Shown: positions 47,576 to 54,520, counted from the first letter of the stretch. The stretch is 64,000 nucleotides of DNA from Yeosuana aquiaggeris (GCF_044003965.1 NZ_JBAWKC010000005.1:291152-355151); one strand, 5' to 3'. Made by a program: numbers and translations. The notes: a model not told the origin generated them from the sequence alone.

Positions 47576-48349
47576 TTATAAGACCAGTGAGTTATTGGTT
47601 TTTATCATACCTATGAGTTCTCCGGTTGAAGAGATATTTAGCTTTTTTAATATGTTTCGTCTATGCGTGTCTACGGTATTGGAACTAATATTTAATTTTT
47701 CTGCAATGTCTTTACTTGAATAGTTTAAAACCAATAACCTGACAATATCCCGCTCTCTGTTACTTATTCCATTGGAAAGTAATTTTTGCGAAAAATTATT
47801 AAAATACTTAGTCTCATATTCCTTGTTTGCATTCAACAATTTGGCGGTAGCTGAAACCTGCATATGTATTTTTGAATCTAAAACCGTGTAATGTGCTAAT
47901 CCTATAATCGGTTTATCGTTTACATCAAATTCTAAAGGGGTGGTGTTTTGTATAACATTAACATAAACACCTTTGGCGTTTTTAATACGATAATTCCAGG
48001 TATAGCTCATATTATGCCTGTCTTCCACCTGAAGATTGTTAAGCGTAAAGTTCATTAACTCATTTAAAGCTTGAAGCCAATACTCAACATCATCTGGATG
48101 CATTCTGCTCCAAAAATACCGCATGCCTTGAGTTTTCATGATTCCCATATCTAAACCTAAGCAAGAAAACATGTTTTTACTAATGTATTCGAAGGTTAGG
48201 TTTTGAGTATTAGTTATACAAAAAAAGGTGGAACTATAAGGCAGATAGGCATCTAGTTCAATAATCTTATTGATATGTTCTTCTAACGAAGGTTTATCAT
48301 AAGATTTAAAAATATCTTTGTAAACACTTTTAATATCTTTAACAACCAT
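47576..48349 (-). CDS. LuxR-type regulator with PAS-like N-terminal domain
   Basis: A 257-aa transcription factor. The C-terminal 65 residues form a LuxR/FixJ HTH (ISNRERDIVRLLVLNYSSKDIA, then EKLNISSNTVDTHRRNILKKLN). The first about 150 residues are PAS-like, with RMHPDDVEYW and a WNYRIKNAKGVYVNVIQ segment. No receiver aspartate was recognised, so control is probably by ligand or protein binding. A short CTTGC-TG-GCAAG palindrome lies 14 bp upstream of the start and might be an autoregulatory site. Confidence 0.88.
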   Translation of the reverse strand: MVVKDIKSVYKDIFKSYDKPSLEEHINKIIELDAYLPYSSTFFCITNTQNLTFEYISKNMFSCLGLDMGIMKTQGMRYFWSRMHPDDVEYWLQALNELMNFTLNNLQVEDRHNMSYTWNYRIKNAKGVYVNVIQNTTPLEFDVNDKPIIGLAHYTVLDSKIHMQVSATAKLLNANKEYETKYFNNFSQKLLSNGISNRERDIVRLLVLNYSSKDIAEKLNISSNTVDTHRRNILKKLNISSTGELIGMIKTNNSLVL

Positions 48350-48363
48350 AGCAATTAATTAAA

Positions 48364-48375
48364 CTTGCTGGCAAG
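48364..48375 (-). promoter_or_regulatory. Small palindrome upstream of LuxR-type gene
   Basis: CTTGC-TG-GCAAG, 12 bp with perfect arms, lies 15 bp before the start codon. It is only a candidate operator; no second copy was recognised in the window. Confidence 0.25.
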
Positions 48376-48406
48376 ATAAAAAAAATATTAAAAAAACAAA
48401 TTAAAA

Positions 48407-48423
48407 GTGGGTCATACTTGATT
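48407..48423 (-). repeat. tRNA-Val(GAC) 3'-end relic
   Basis: These 17 bp match the 3' end of the tRNA-Val(GAC) gene (48573-48589) at 16 positions, with the first 12 identical. They lie 150 bp downstream of that tRNA, after its terminator. Such a short duplication is the mark left when an element integrates at, and departs from, a tRNA 3' end. Confidence 0.6.
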
Positions 48424-48489
48424 ACTAAAGTGATTCAGTGAAAACCACTCCTGCAAATACATTCGCATACACTTTCAGCGTAGCAGGTA

Positions 48490-48540
48490 TTTTTGTTTAG
48501 CAAAATTTAAAAGCACTCTTTGAATTTCACTAAACAAAAA
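48490..48540. repeat. Inverted repeat with 18-bp arms
   Basis: Arms 48490-48507 and 48523-48540 match at 16 of 18 positions around a 15-bp loop. The element lies between the tRNA relic and the tRNA-Val(GAC) terminator, and its right end meets the terminator stem. It could be a recombinase-site remnant or a second hairpin. Confidence 0.6.
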
Positions 48541-48562
48541 TCCCAATGCCATGCATTGGGAT
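48540..48562 (-). terminator. Terminator of tRNA-Val(GAC)
   Basis: A perfect 10-bp stem (48540-48549 with 48553-48562) and a 3-nt loop lies 11 bp after the tRNA on the minus strand and is followed there by a T run. Confidence 0.85.
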
Positions 48563-48573
48563 TGTAATTGATG

Positions 48574-48648
48574 TGGGTCATACTGGATTCGAACCAGTGA
48601 CTTCCACGTTGTCGACGTGACACTCTGAACCAACTGAGTTAATGACCC
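48574..48648 (-). tRNA. tRNA-Val (anticodon GAC)
   Basis: A 75-nt cloverleaf on the minus strand. The acceptor stem is GGGTCAT/ATGACCC with A73, and CCA is not encoded. The D stem is ACTC/GAGT and the T stem ACTGG/CCAGT with loop TTCGAAT. The anticodon stem is TCACG/CGTGG (one T-G pair) with loop TCGACAA, giving anticodon GAC. Position 33 reads C instead of the usual U. Confidence 0.9.
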
Positions 48649-48788
48649 TAATATTCAGTAAATATATTATTTTTTTGTCATGAATAAACTTATATTAAAA
48701 AAACAAAAAAGAATCAACCCCTATTTAATTAAACTCATTACTATGAGCAGAATTAATTATATAAAAAACACATAATTAAATAAAAAAA

Positions 48789-49310
48789 CTAATCAACTTC
48801 AGCTTTTTCATTTAAATAGTCCAACTTGAGGTGTCGCAAATAATTTATAACAGCAATTCTATTTTTATATTCTGGATTCAAACAATCAGCCATTTCAGCA
48901 TCCAGAATAGTTATTACAAAATACCAATGACCATATCTGTCAGTTTCTACCTGTGCACCTTCATCATCTGAATTAGCACCAATCAAGGCTTCAAAAATTA
49001 CGGGAGTAAAATTTAGATATTTTTCTTCAATCACAACTTCATCATATGAAAGGTAATAATCCTCATCTTCAATTGAAAAAGGTATAAATTTTCCAACATT
49101 TCCAGAAATCAAGTCATATTTATGATTCATAAAATTATAAAACGCACCCTCCTCTTTAAGGTCTTCAAAAATAAAAGCATACGTTTTAGGGAGTTTTCTC
49201 TTGAACTTTTCAGCAACCTTAATCTCATAATCGTCAATTTTGGGTGCTATTCTTGTCGGGATACAGGAACAAAAAATAAAAAACAGAAAAATTACAGCTA
49301 CTTGCTTCAT
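48789..49310 (-). CDS. Hypothetical lipoprotein
   Basis: A 173-aa protein with a hydrophobic leader ending FIFCSC (a lipobox, Cys near residue 16), so a lipoprotein is likely. The mature part is acidic, mixed alpha/beta by composition, and ends in a short charged tail. No family was recognised. It is on the minus strand between two tRNA-Val genes; the 332-bp stretch upstream holds a terminator and an att-like tRNA scar. The local AT content is high as elsewhere. Confidence 0.7.
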   Translation of the reverse strand: MKQVAVIFLFFIFCSCIPTRIAPKIDDYEIKVAEKFKRKLPKTYAFIFEDLKEEGAFYNFMNHKYDLISGNVGKFIPFSIEDEDYYLSYDEVVIEEKYLNFTPVIFEALIGANSDDEGAQVETDRYGHWYFVITILDAEMADCLNPEYKNRIAVINYLRHLKLDYLNEKAEVD

Positions 49311-49420
49311 CTTTTTTCTTTTAATTATTATTTACAATGAATATACCAATAATTTAATCTATTTAAATGTAATCTAAATTTAAGAGATTCTATATTTTTA
49401 TATAAAGATTTTAGCAATAA

Positions 49421-49450
49421 AAAAAAGCTTCCTAAATTGGAAGCTTTTTT
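49421..49450. terminator. Perfect hairpin terminator, possible ancestral tRNA-Val terminator
   Basis: A perfect 12-bp stem (49421-49432 with 49439-49450), 6-nt loop, with A and T runs on both sides, so it can work in both directions. On the minus strand it follows the tRNA 3'-end scar at 49458-49471 within 7 bp, the distance expected of a tRNA terminator. Confidence 0.75.
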
Positions 49451-49457
49451 ATTCTTA

Positions 49458-49471
49458 AGTGGGCAATGAGG
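49458..49471 (-). repeat. 14-bp copy of the tRNA-Val(UAC) 3' end (att-like)
   Basis: The 14 bases AGTGGGCAATGAGG are identical to 51910-51923, which is the 3' end of the tRNA-Val(UAC) gene plus 2 bases beyond. The two copies bracket about 2.45 kb that holds the zinc-ribbon nuclease and the HTH protein. Confidence 0.7.
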
Positions 49472-49642
49472 AAATCCTTTTTCACACTAATAATAATACA
49501 AAAACATACCAAAAATATTTCTTTTATATGTTTTTACTATTTATTTTATATATATCCAGTGTTATTTATATACATTGATATATGCCATTTCGGAAACATG
49601 TCGTAAAAAAATAAGTGTCTAAAAATTTGAATTAAAAGAAAA

Positions 49643-51190
49643 TTATATTTGATTTTTCTTATCCGCCTTCTCTGTTAATATCATCTCAATATAGGCATCT
49701 AATCTTTTCTCGTTTTGAATATCATCTTTAAGTAGATATTCTTCAATTCTTTGAATCCTTTTTGTATCCAAAGAATAGAATTCCAAAATATGTATTAAAA
49801 TGTTATTGGTGACTTCTTTTGCATTGAAAGGTTTTGTAGAAATTACATCAATATCTGTGATTGCTTTTAATGGCTCTTCTCTAACTCGCATAATTTTGAA
49901 CCCTTCAAATTCTAACTTTTCTGTTTTGAGTTTATCCAAATCACGTTTGTCTTTATGCCAATAACTTCCATCAAATTCAATTCCTAATTTAAGTTCTCTA
50001 ATATAGATGTCTATTGTCCATAATTTACCTTTTACTCTGGTTTTAAACCCTTTTGGGTTTATCTGAAAAAACTTAATCAATTCAAATGTAATAGAAAGTT
50101 CTTGTTTAGATTGAGGGGTAAGTGTACAATATGGACACCCTGTTCCGCTTGATCTATGACCAACACTACACTTCCATTCATGGTCATCACCTTTATTACA
50201 TTTCCACCATACTTTTTTGTTAGTTCCCAGAACTACATCAAAAGGTGTTAAGTCTCCGTTCTTTGTTGGATGCCACTCTTTTGCTAACTCAGGTTTAATT
50301 GTTGCTAAACAATTAGATAAAACTATCTTTTGACCTAAGCAAACGGGACATCCTACACCTTTTGATCTGTGAACAATTCTTGAACACCATTCATGGTCAT
50401 CACCTTTATTACATTTCCACCATACTTTTTTATTTGAACCAGGCGTTACATTATTAGGAGTTAAATCCCCATTCTTTGTTAAATGCCATTCTTTTGCTAA
50501 TTTAGGTTTAAGTGTTGCTAAACAATTAGATAGCACAACTTTTAAACTCCTACAAACAGGACATCCTACACCTTTTGATCTATTACTGACTGTAGTATTC
50601 CACTCATGGTCATTACCTTTATTACATTTCCACCATACTTTTTTGTTGGAACCAGGGACAACATTATAAGGAGTTAACTTGCCGTTTTTAGTTGGATGCC
50701 ATTCCTTAGCCAATTCAGGTTTAAGTGTTGCTAAACAATTAGATAACACAACTTTTTGGCCTAAACAAATAGGACACCTATTACCCCTTGATCTATCGCT
50801 AACAATAGATAACCATTCATGGTCATTGCCCATATCACATTTCCACCATACTTTTTTTCCGCTGCTTACTGTTATATCATTAGGAGTTAAATCTCCATTT
50901 TTAGTTGGATGCCATTCCTTAGCCAATTCAGGTTTAAGTGTTGCTAAACAATTTGACAATACAACCTTTCTGCCAATACAAACCGGGCAACCTTTTAATC
51001 TTGATCTATTTTTAACCGACGATTCCCATTCATGATCATTACCCATATCACATTTCCACCATACTTTTTTATGTGTACCCAATGAAACTTCAAAAGGAGT
51101 TAAATTTCCATTTTTAGTTGGATGCCATTCTAATGCAAGTTCTGGGTTTACTTCAGCGAGTGAATTTCCTTTAATTGGTTTTCTTGTCAT
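49643..51190 (-). CDS. Zinc-ribbon array fused to Vsr/PD-(D/E)XK-type endonuclease
   Basis: A 515-aa protein in two parts. Residues about 18-352 are five tandem repeats of 71 residues, each with EWHPTKNG, a KKVWWKC pair, DHEW and a closing GCPVC, the pattern of the probable zinc-ribbon (treble-clef) family PF14311. Residues about 355-515 resemble small restriction-fold nucleases of the Vsr/DUF559 kind: Asp in WTIDIYI (about 391), IEFDGSYWH (about 403) and a following Lys-rich helix (KLKTEKLEF). The parts suggest DNA binding by the array and cleavage by the nuclease. A role in defence or mobile-element conflict is inferred from the tRNA-bounded location; homologues could also be homing-type enzymes. 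No signal peptide. Confidence 0.85.
   Translation of the reverse strand: MTRKPIKGNSLAEVNPELALEWHPTKNGNLTPFEVSLGTHKKVWWKCDMGNDHEWESSVKNRSRLKGCPVCIGRKVVLSNCLATLKPELAKEWHPTKNGDLTPNDITVSSGKKVWWKCDMGNDHEWLSIVSDRSRGNRCPICLGQKVVLSNCLATLKPELAKEWHPTKNGKLTPYNVVPGSNKKVWWKCNKGNDHEWNTTVSNRSKGVGCPVCRSLKVVLSNCLATLKPKLAKEWHLTKNGDLTPNNVTPGSNKKVWWKCNKGDDHEWCSRIVHRSKGVGCPVCLGQKIVLSNCLATIKPELAKEWHPTKNGDLTPFDVVLGTNKKVWWKCNKGDDHEWKCSVGHRSSGTGCPYCTLTPQSKQELSITFELIKFFQINPKGFKTRVKGKLWTIDIYIRELKLGIEFDGSYWHKDKRDLDKLKTEKLEFEGFKIMRVREEPLKAITDIDVISTKPFNAKEVTNNILIHILEFYSLDTKRIQRIEEYLLKDDIQNEKRLDAYIEMILTEKADKKNQI
50130..51175 (-). repeat. Five coding repeats with exact 213-bp period
   Basis: The same word (TTTCCACCATAC on the plus strand) starts at 50201, 50414, 50627, 50840 and 51053, each step exactly 213 bp or 71 codons. 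Sequence identity between copies is high at DNA level, so the array was probably expanded or homogenised recently. Confidence 0.9.
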
Positions 51191-51235
51191 TGAAATTACA
51201 TAGAGAAGTTAGTGGTGCTGTTTACCCCATAGAAC

Positions 51236-51243
51236 CAAATATA
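51236..51243 (-). promoter_or_regulatory. Probable -7 box of the zinc-ribbon nuclease
   Basis: The minus-strand octamer TATATTTG matches TAnnTTTG, 45 bp before the nuclease start; no -33 TTG at normal spacing. Confidence 0.4.
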
Positions 51244-51344
51244 AATGTTTTAATAGTTCTGAAAGGTGACTTTTGTCATAAAATACTTTCAATGAGATAG
51301 TTATATTAGGTTTTTAATTACATATTAACTAATTAATATAAACA

Positions 51345-51710
51345 GTGGAATTTTACAATAAACTAAAATATTATAAAGCTACTAAAAAGATATCCTGGAA
51401 AGAGATAGGTGCGGTTATTGATAAAGAGGAGGCTACTATTAGGATTGCGGTTAAAAGAGAATCTTTAAGTGATTTAGAAAAGAAAGAATTAGTAAAAATG
51501 CTCTCTTTAGAAAAGGTAGGGGAAATTAATAATACTAAATCTGAATTAGAACTATATAATAGTATTTATAAAAAATTTGAAGCGCGTTTTGAAGTACAGG
51601 AAGATAAAATACAGAGTCTTAAGGAAAACTTTAAAATGTTGTATGATCAATTAACTTTTTTACAGAACAGTATTCTGGCAGAAAAAAGACGCGATGGTAA
51701 TATTGATTAA
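51345..51710 (+). CDS. Small HTH/coiled-coil protein, hypothetical
   Basis: A 121-aa protein with GTG start. Residues about 10-50 look like a helix-turn-helix (TKKISWKEIGAVIDKEEATIRIA), and residues 65-115 are a charged, heptad-like coiled coil (KFEARFEVQEDKIQSLKENF). No family is recognised with certainty; a phage-repressor-like or antitoxin-like DNA-binding protein is possible. It is divergent from the zinc-ribbon nuclease across 154 bp and lies inside the tRNA-bounded cassette, so it may regulate the nuclease. Confidence 0.6.
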   Translation: MEFYNKLKYYKATKKISWKEIGAVIDKEEATIRIAVKRESLSDLEKKELVKMLSLEKVGEINNTKSELELYNSIYKKFEARFEVQEDKIQSLKENFKMLYDQLTFLQNSILAEKRRDGNID

Positions 51711-51760
51711 AAATAATCATACCTTTTAATTTAAATTCCCTCGAATATTTTACAATTAAG

Positions 51761-51865
51761 ATGAGTTTTAATATTAAAATATATGATATTACCTACAAAT
51801 GCTTCTTATTAAAAAATAAAGATGTCGGGAAAATGTCGGGAAAATGTCGGACAGACCTAAAATAA
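51761..51865 (+). CDS. Possible 34-aa micro-ORF over direct repeats
   Basis: An ATG-started 34-codon frame, with the C-terminal part (DVGKMSGKCR) encoded by the 11-bp direct repeats. It has no recognisable ribosome binding site or family. It may be the decayed end of a longer gene, or only a by-product of the repeats; no independent evidence supports translation. Confidence 0.2.
   Translation: MSFNIKIYDITYKCFLLKNKDVGKMSGKCRTDLK
51822..51850 (+). repeat. 11-bp tandem repeats (about 2.6 copies)
   Basis: ATGTCGGGAAA occurs at 51822-51832 and 51833-51843, followed by ATGTCGG at 51844-51850. The repeats lie 62 bp beyond the 3' end of tRNA-Val(UAC), a position where integrase arm-type sites are found in tRNA-integrating elements, but that link is unproven. 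Confidence 0.7.
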
Positions 51866-51866
51866 A

Positions 51867-51905
51867 AACGACCTAACTTATTGATAATCAATAATTTAAG
51901 TCGTT
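51867..51905 (-). terminator. 39-bp palindrome at the 3' side of tRNA-Val(UAC)
   Basis: Arms of 19 bp (51867-51885 and 51887-51905) match at 17 positions around a 1-bp centre. On the minus strand the hairpin begins 6 bp after the tRNA and is followed by TTTTTATTTT, so it can act as terminator. Its symmetry would also suit a recombinase or operator site. Confidence 0.6.
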
Positions 51906-51911
51906 AATTAG

Positions 51912-51986
51912 TGGGCAATGAGGGATTCGAACCCCCGACCCTCTCGGTGTAAACGAGATGCTCTGAACCAACTGAGCTAATTGCCC
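51912..51986 (-). tRNA. tRNA-Val (anticodon UAC)
   Basis: A 75-nt cloverleaf on the minus strand: acceptor GGGCAAT/ATTGCCC with A73, D stem GCTC/GAGC, T stem GGGGG/CCCTC-type with TTCGAAT loop, anticodon stem TCTCG/CGAGA and loop TTTACAC, anticodon TAC. CCA is not encoded. Its 3' end (51910-51923) is duplicated at 49458-49471. Confidence 0.95.
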
Positions 51987-52000
51987 TCATAATTGGATTG

Positions 52001-52029
52001 CAAATATAAAGTAGTTTTTATTATTGCAA
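52001..52029 (-). promoter_or_regulatory. Promoter of tRNA-Val(UAC)
   Basis: On the minus strand TTG (52029-52027), an 18-bp spacer, and TATATTTG (52008-52001) form a full consensus match; the tRNA begins 15 bp downstream. Confidence 0.75.
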
Positions 52030-52048
52030 AAACTTTTTATGTAAAAAA

Positions 52049-53266
52049 TTAAATTATTTCAGCCACCACAAAAGTACTGCCTCCCACAAATATAAAATCA
52101 GTAGGTTTGGCATGAGCCAATGCCGCCTTATATGCTTCATCTACTGAGCCATAAGCACTCCCCTGAAGCCCAAAACTAGTTAAAGTTTGCTTTAATATAT
52201 TAGCATCCAAACCTCTTGGTATGTCTGGTTTACAAAAATAATAAGTGGCCTTTTGGGGTAATATATCAATTATGCTGTTTAAATCTTTATCATTTACTAC
52301 ACCAAAAACGATATGTAAATTCTCAAAAGCTTCATTTGAGATCTGGTTCATCACATAAGTCAATCCCTCTTTGTTATGGCCCGTATCACAAATGACTTTG
52401 GGATTTAAATTTAATTCCTGCCAGCGCCCCATTAAACCAGTATTCCTTTTTACAGTTAGCAAACCTCTCTTTAATTGATTTTGAGAAATGTGATATCCCA
52501 TTTTCTTTAGTTCTTTAATGGTCTGCACAACTGTTATAATATTTTTTAATTGATAATAACCCTGTAAATCGCTACTATATTTTTCTGACGGGTTCTGATC
52601 TGCAAAAATTATTTTAGCCCTATTTTTCTGAGCAGTAGCTCTAAAAACAGGCTCCGTTTCAACTTGTGTTTCACCAATAACTACTGGAACAGAAGGCTTT
52701 ATAATTCCTGCTTTTTCTTTTGCGATGGCCTCTAAGGTAGACCCCAATAATTGCATATGATCAAATCCTATATTAGTAATTACAGAAATTTCCGGAGTAA
52801 TAATATTTGTAGAATCCAAGCGTCCTCCAAGCCCCACTTCAATAACCGCAATATCTACTTTTTGTTTTGAAAAATATTCGAATGCCATGCCAACGGTCAT
52901 CTCAAAAAAAGATAAGGTATTAGCCTCAAAAAATGATTTATTTCTGGTTATAAATCCGATAACAAATTGTTTGCTTACAACCTGTCCATTAATCTTAATA
53001 CGCTCTCTGAAATCTTTTAAATGCGGTGAGGTGTATAATCCAACTTTATAACCCGCTTCTTGTAAAACAGAGGCTAGCATATGACTGGTAGAACCCTTTC
53101 CATTGGTACCGGCTACATGAACCGATTTAAATTTTTTTTCAGGAAAATGTAAATGCTCTGATAACTTTAAAGTATTTGATAAGTCCTTTTTAAAGGCTGA
53201 ATTACCCTGTCGTTGATACATTGGCAGTTGAGAAAACATCCAATCAAGGGTGTCTTGATAAGTCAT
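52049..53266 (-). CDS. folC: Folylpolyglutamate synthase / dihydrofolate synthase
   Basis: A 405-aa Mur-ligase-superfamily enzyme adding glutamate to folates. It has GTNGKGSTSHML as P-loop, GLYTSPHL, the EVGLGGRLDSTN motif and GFDHMQLLG, and a C-terminal FVGGSTFVVAEI. It can be FolC or a close paralogue; the length is normal. It is the last gene of the exbB-exbD-tonB-folC run; the start lies 1 bp after the tonB stop. Confidence 0.93.
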   Translation of the reverse strand: MTYQDTLDWMFSQLPMYQRQGNSAFKKDLSNTLKLSEHLHFPEKKFKSVHVAGTNGKGSTSHMLASVLQEAGYKVGLYTSPHLKDFRERIKINGQVVSKQFVIGFITRNKSFFEANTLSFFEMTVGMAFEYFSKQKVDIAVIEVGLGGRLDSTNIITPEISVITNIGFDHMQLLGSTLEAIAKEKAGIIKPSVPVVIGETQVETEPVFRATAQKNRAKIIFADQNPSEKYSSDLQGYYQLKNIITVVQTIKELKKMGYHISQNQLKRGLLTVKRNTGLMGRWQELNLNPKVICDTGHNKEGLTYVMNQISNEAFENLHIVFGVVNDKDLNSIIDILPQKATYYFCKPDIPRGLDANILKQTLTSFGLQGSAYGSVDEAYKAALAHAKPTDFIFVGGSTFVVAEII

Positions 53267-53267
53267 T

Positions 53268-54116
53268 CTAGTTGCTTAATTCAAAATTGACGCTAACAAA
53301 ACCAATTTGTCGGGTAGGTGCTTTAGAATCAGCTGGCCATTTGTGTGACAAAGCAATTTTCTTTGCTGGCTCTAATAGACATGGTGCTGTATTAGTGGTT
53401 CCTCTCACTCCAGGTTCGGCACTTACAACCGAACCATTTTTATCGACCTCAATCTTTACTACAACCATTCCAGATTCATTACACTCCTGTTTAAATATTC
53501 TCCTAGTTGGTTGCCCTCTTCCATTTAAACCATAACCTACACCACCGCTTCCTGAACCACCAGAACCAAAATAACTTGGCGCATAGGGATCTCCATCCAA
53601 TTGGCCTTTATCACCGGCCTTATTGTCATTACCTTCCCCTCCGGTAGCCGTACCTTCAGATTTACTAACGCCTCCAATTAAAGCATCCAGTTTTCTTTTC
53701 TTCTCCTCCTGCTCCTGTTTTTCTTTAGCAATTCTATCCGCTTCTGCTTTGGCTTTTGCATCAGCAATGGCTTTGGCATTAGCCTCTACCTGTTTTTGCT
53801 TTTTTATAGCAATGGCTTCTTCATTTTCTTGTGTTAAAACTGCTTCTTTTGCTTCGGCAGCTTTTGTAGGTTCTGTTTTGGAAACTTCAGGTTGATATGG
53901 TTCATTAATTTCCTTTGGCTCTGATTTTATTGGTTTTAATGGCTGAACATCTCCTTTACCAAAGTCCGTGGTTCCAAAATTTACTGCAACCCCATATTCT
54001 ATTGGTGGATCCATATAAGGAGCGCCGATCACAAATAATAACAGCACCAGTATAACTGTTATTAATGCTGTTAATTTAGCAGAATTCCTTTCATGTTTCG
54101 TTTCTAAAAATTTCAT
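53268..54116 (-). CDS. tonB: Energy transducer TonB
   Basis: A 282-aa protein with an N-terminal transmembrane helix (about 15-32), a proline- and lysine/alanine-rich linker (coiled, EAKEAVLTQ, then KAIADAKAKAEADRIAKE) and a TonB-type C-terminal domain (MVVVKIEVDKNGSV). It transmits proton-motive force to outer-membrane TonB-dependent receptors. The C-terminal domain is preceded by a glycine-rich spacer. It is third in the exbB-exbD-tonB order, with a 7-bp gap to exbD. Confidence 0.92.
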   Translation of the reverse strand: MKFLETKHERNSAKLTALITVILVLLLFVIGAPYMDPPIEYGVAVNFGTTDFGKGDVQPLKPIKSEPKEINEPYQPEVSKTEPTKAAEAKEAVLTQENEEAIAIKKQKQVEANAKAIADAKAKAEADRIAKEKQEQEEKKRKLDALIGGVSKSEGTATGGEGNDNKAGDKGQLDGDPYAPSYFGSGGSGSGGVGYGLNGRGQPTRRIFKQECNESGMVVVKIEVDKNGSVVSAEPGVRGTTNTAPCLLEPAKKIALSHKWPADSKAPTRQIGFVSVNFELSN

Positions 54117-54123
54117 CTAACCT

Positions 54124-54519
54124 TTAATCATTAGGTTTCACTGCCAGAATAACTTTGAATTTATTTCTATTGGCAATATCCATCACCTTCACAACATTTT
54201 CAACCGGCACTGATTTTTCGGCACGCAGAATAACGGTCGGTTTTTCTTCTGAAGAAAGTGCAGCGATCAATTCAGATTCTAAAACACTTTCACCCACGCG
54301 TTTTTGATCAATATAATAAGTTAAATCTTTCTTGATACTCACAGCAATTGATTTCTTGTTTTCAGTTTTACCACTGGCCTTTGGCAATAAAATATCAATA
54401 GCACTCGTTGAAACCAAAGTAGAAGCAATCATAAAAAAGATCAGTAACAAAAAAACAATATCTGTCATAGAAGACATATTGAATTCCGGTGATACTTTAT
54501 TTCTTCCTCTAATATTCAT
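54124..54519 (-). CDS. exbD: Biopolymer transporter ExbD
   Basis: A 131-aa ExbD/TolR-family protein. One N-terminal helix (MTDIVFLLLIFFMIAS) carries the essential Asp in the MTD motif, and the periplasmic domain ends with KFKVILAVKP. It couples with ExbB to harvest proton-motive force. Gap of 1 bp to exbB, so translation is coupled. Confidence 0.95.
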   Translation of the reverse strand: MNIRGRNKVSPEFNMSSMTDIVFLLLIFFMIASTLVSTSAIDILLPKASGKTENKKSIAVSIKKDLTYYIDQKRVGESVLESELIAALSSEEKPTVILRAEKSVPVENVVKVMDIANRNKFKVILAVKPND

Positions 54520-54520
54520 A

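Larger units (their letters stand above)
49311..49642. other. Gene-free stretch carrying terminator and tRNA scar
   Basis: This 332-bp AT-rich gap holds a terminator hairpin (49421-49450) and a 14-bp copy of the tRNA-Val(UAC) 3' end (49458-49471). The remainder shows no gene, repeat or recognisable promoter and forms the left edge of the presumed inserted cassette. Confidence 0.7.

Noticed and set aside
50130..51175. CRISPR-like spaced repeats
   Set aside because: The repeats are 213 bp long, contiguous, in frame and encode zinc-ribbon units; there are no short direct repeats with unique spacers and no cas genes.
49311..51911. Complete prophage or integrative element
   Set aside because: No integrase, phage structural gene or replication gene is present; only a short att-like duplication and two cargo genes are visible.
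53623..53895. Plus-strand ORF rich in Ser/Ala opposite tonB
   Set aside because: It is the complement of the low-complexity Lys/Ala linker of TonB and resembles no protein.
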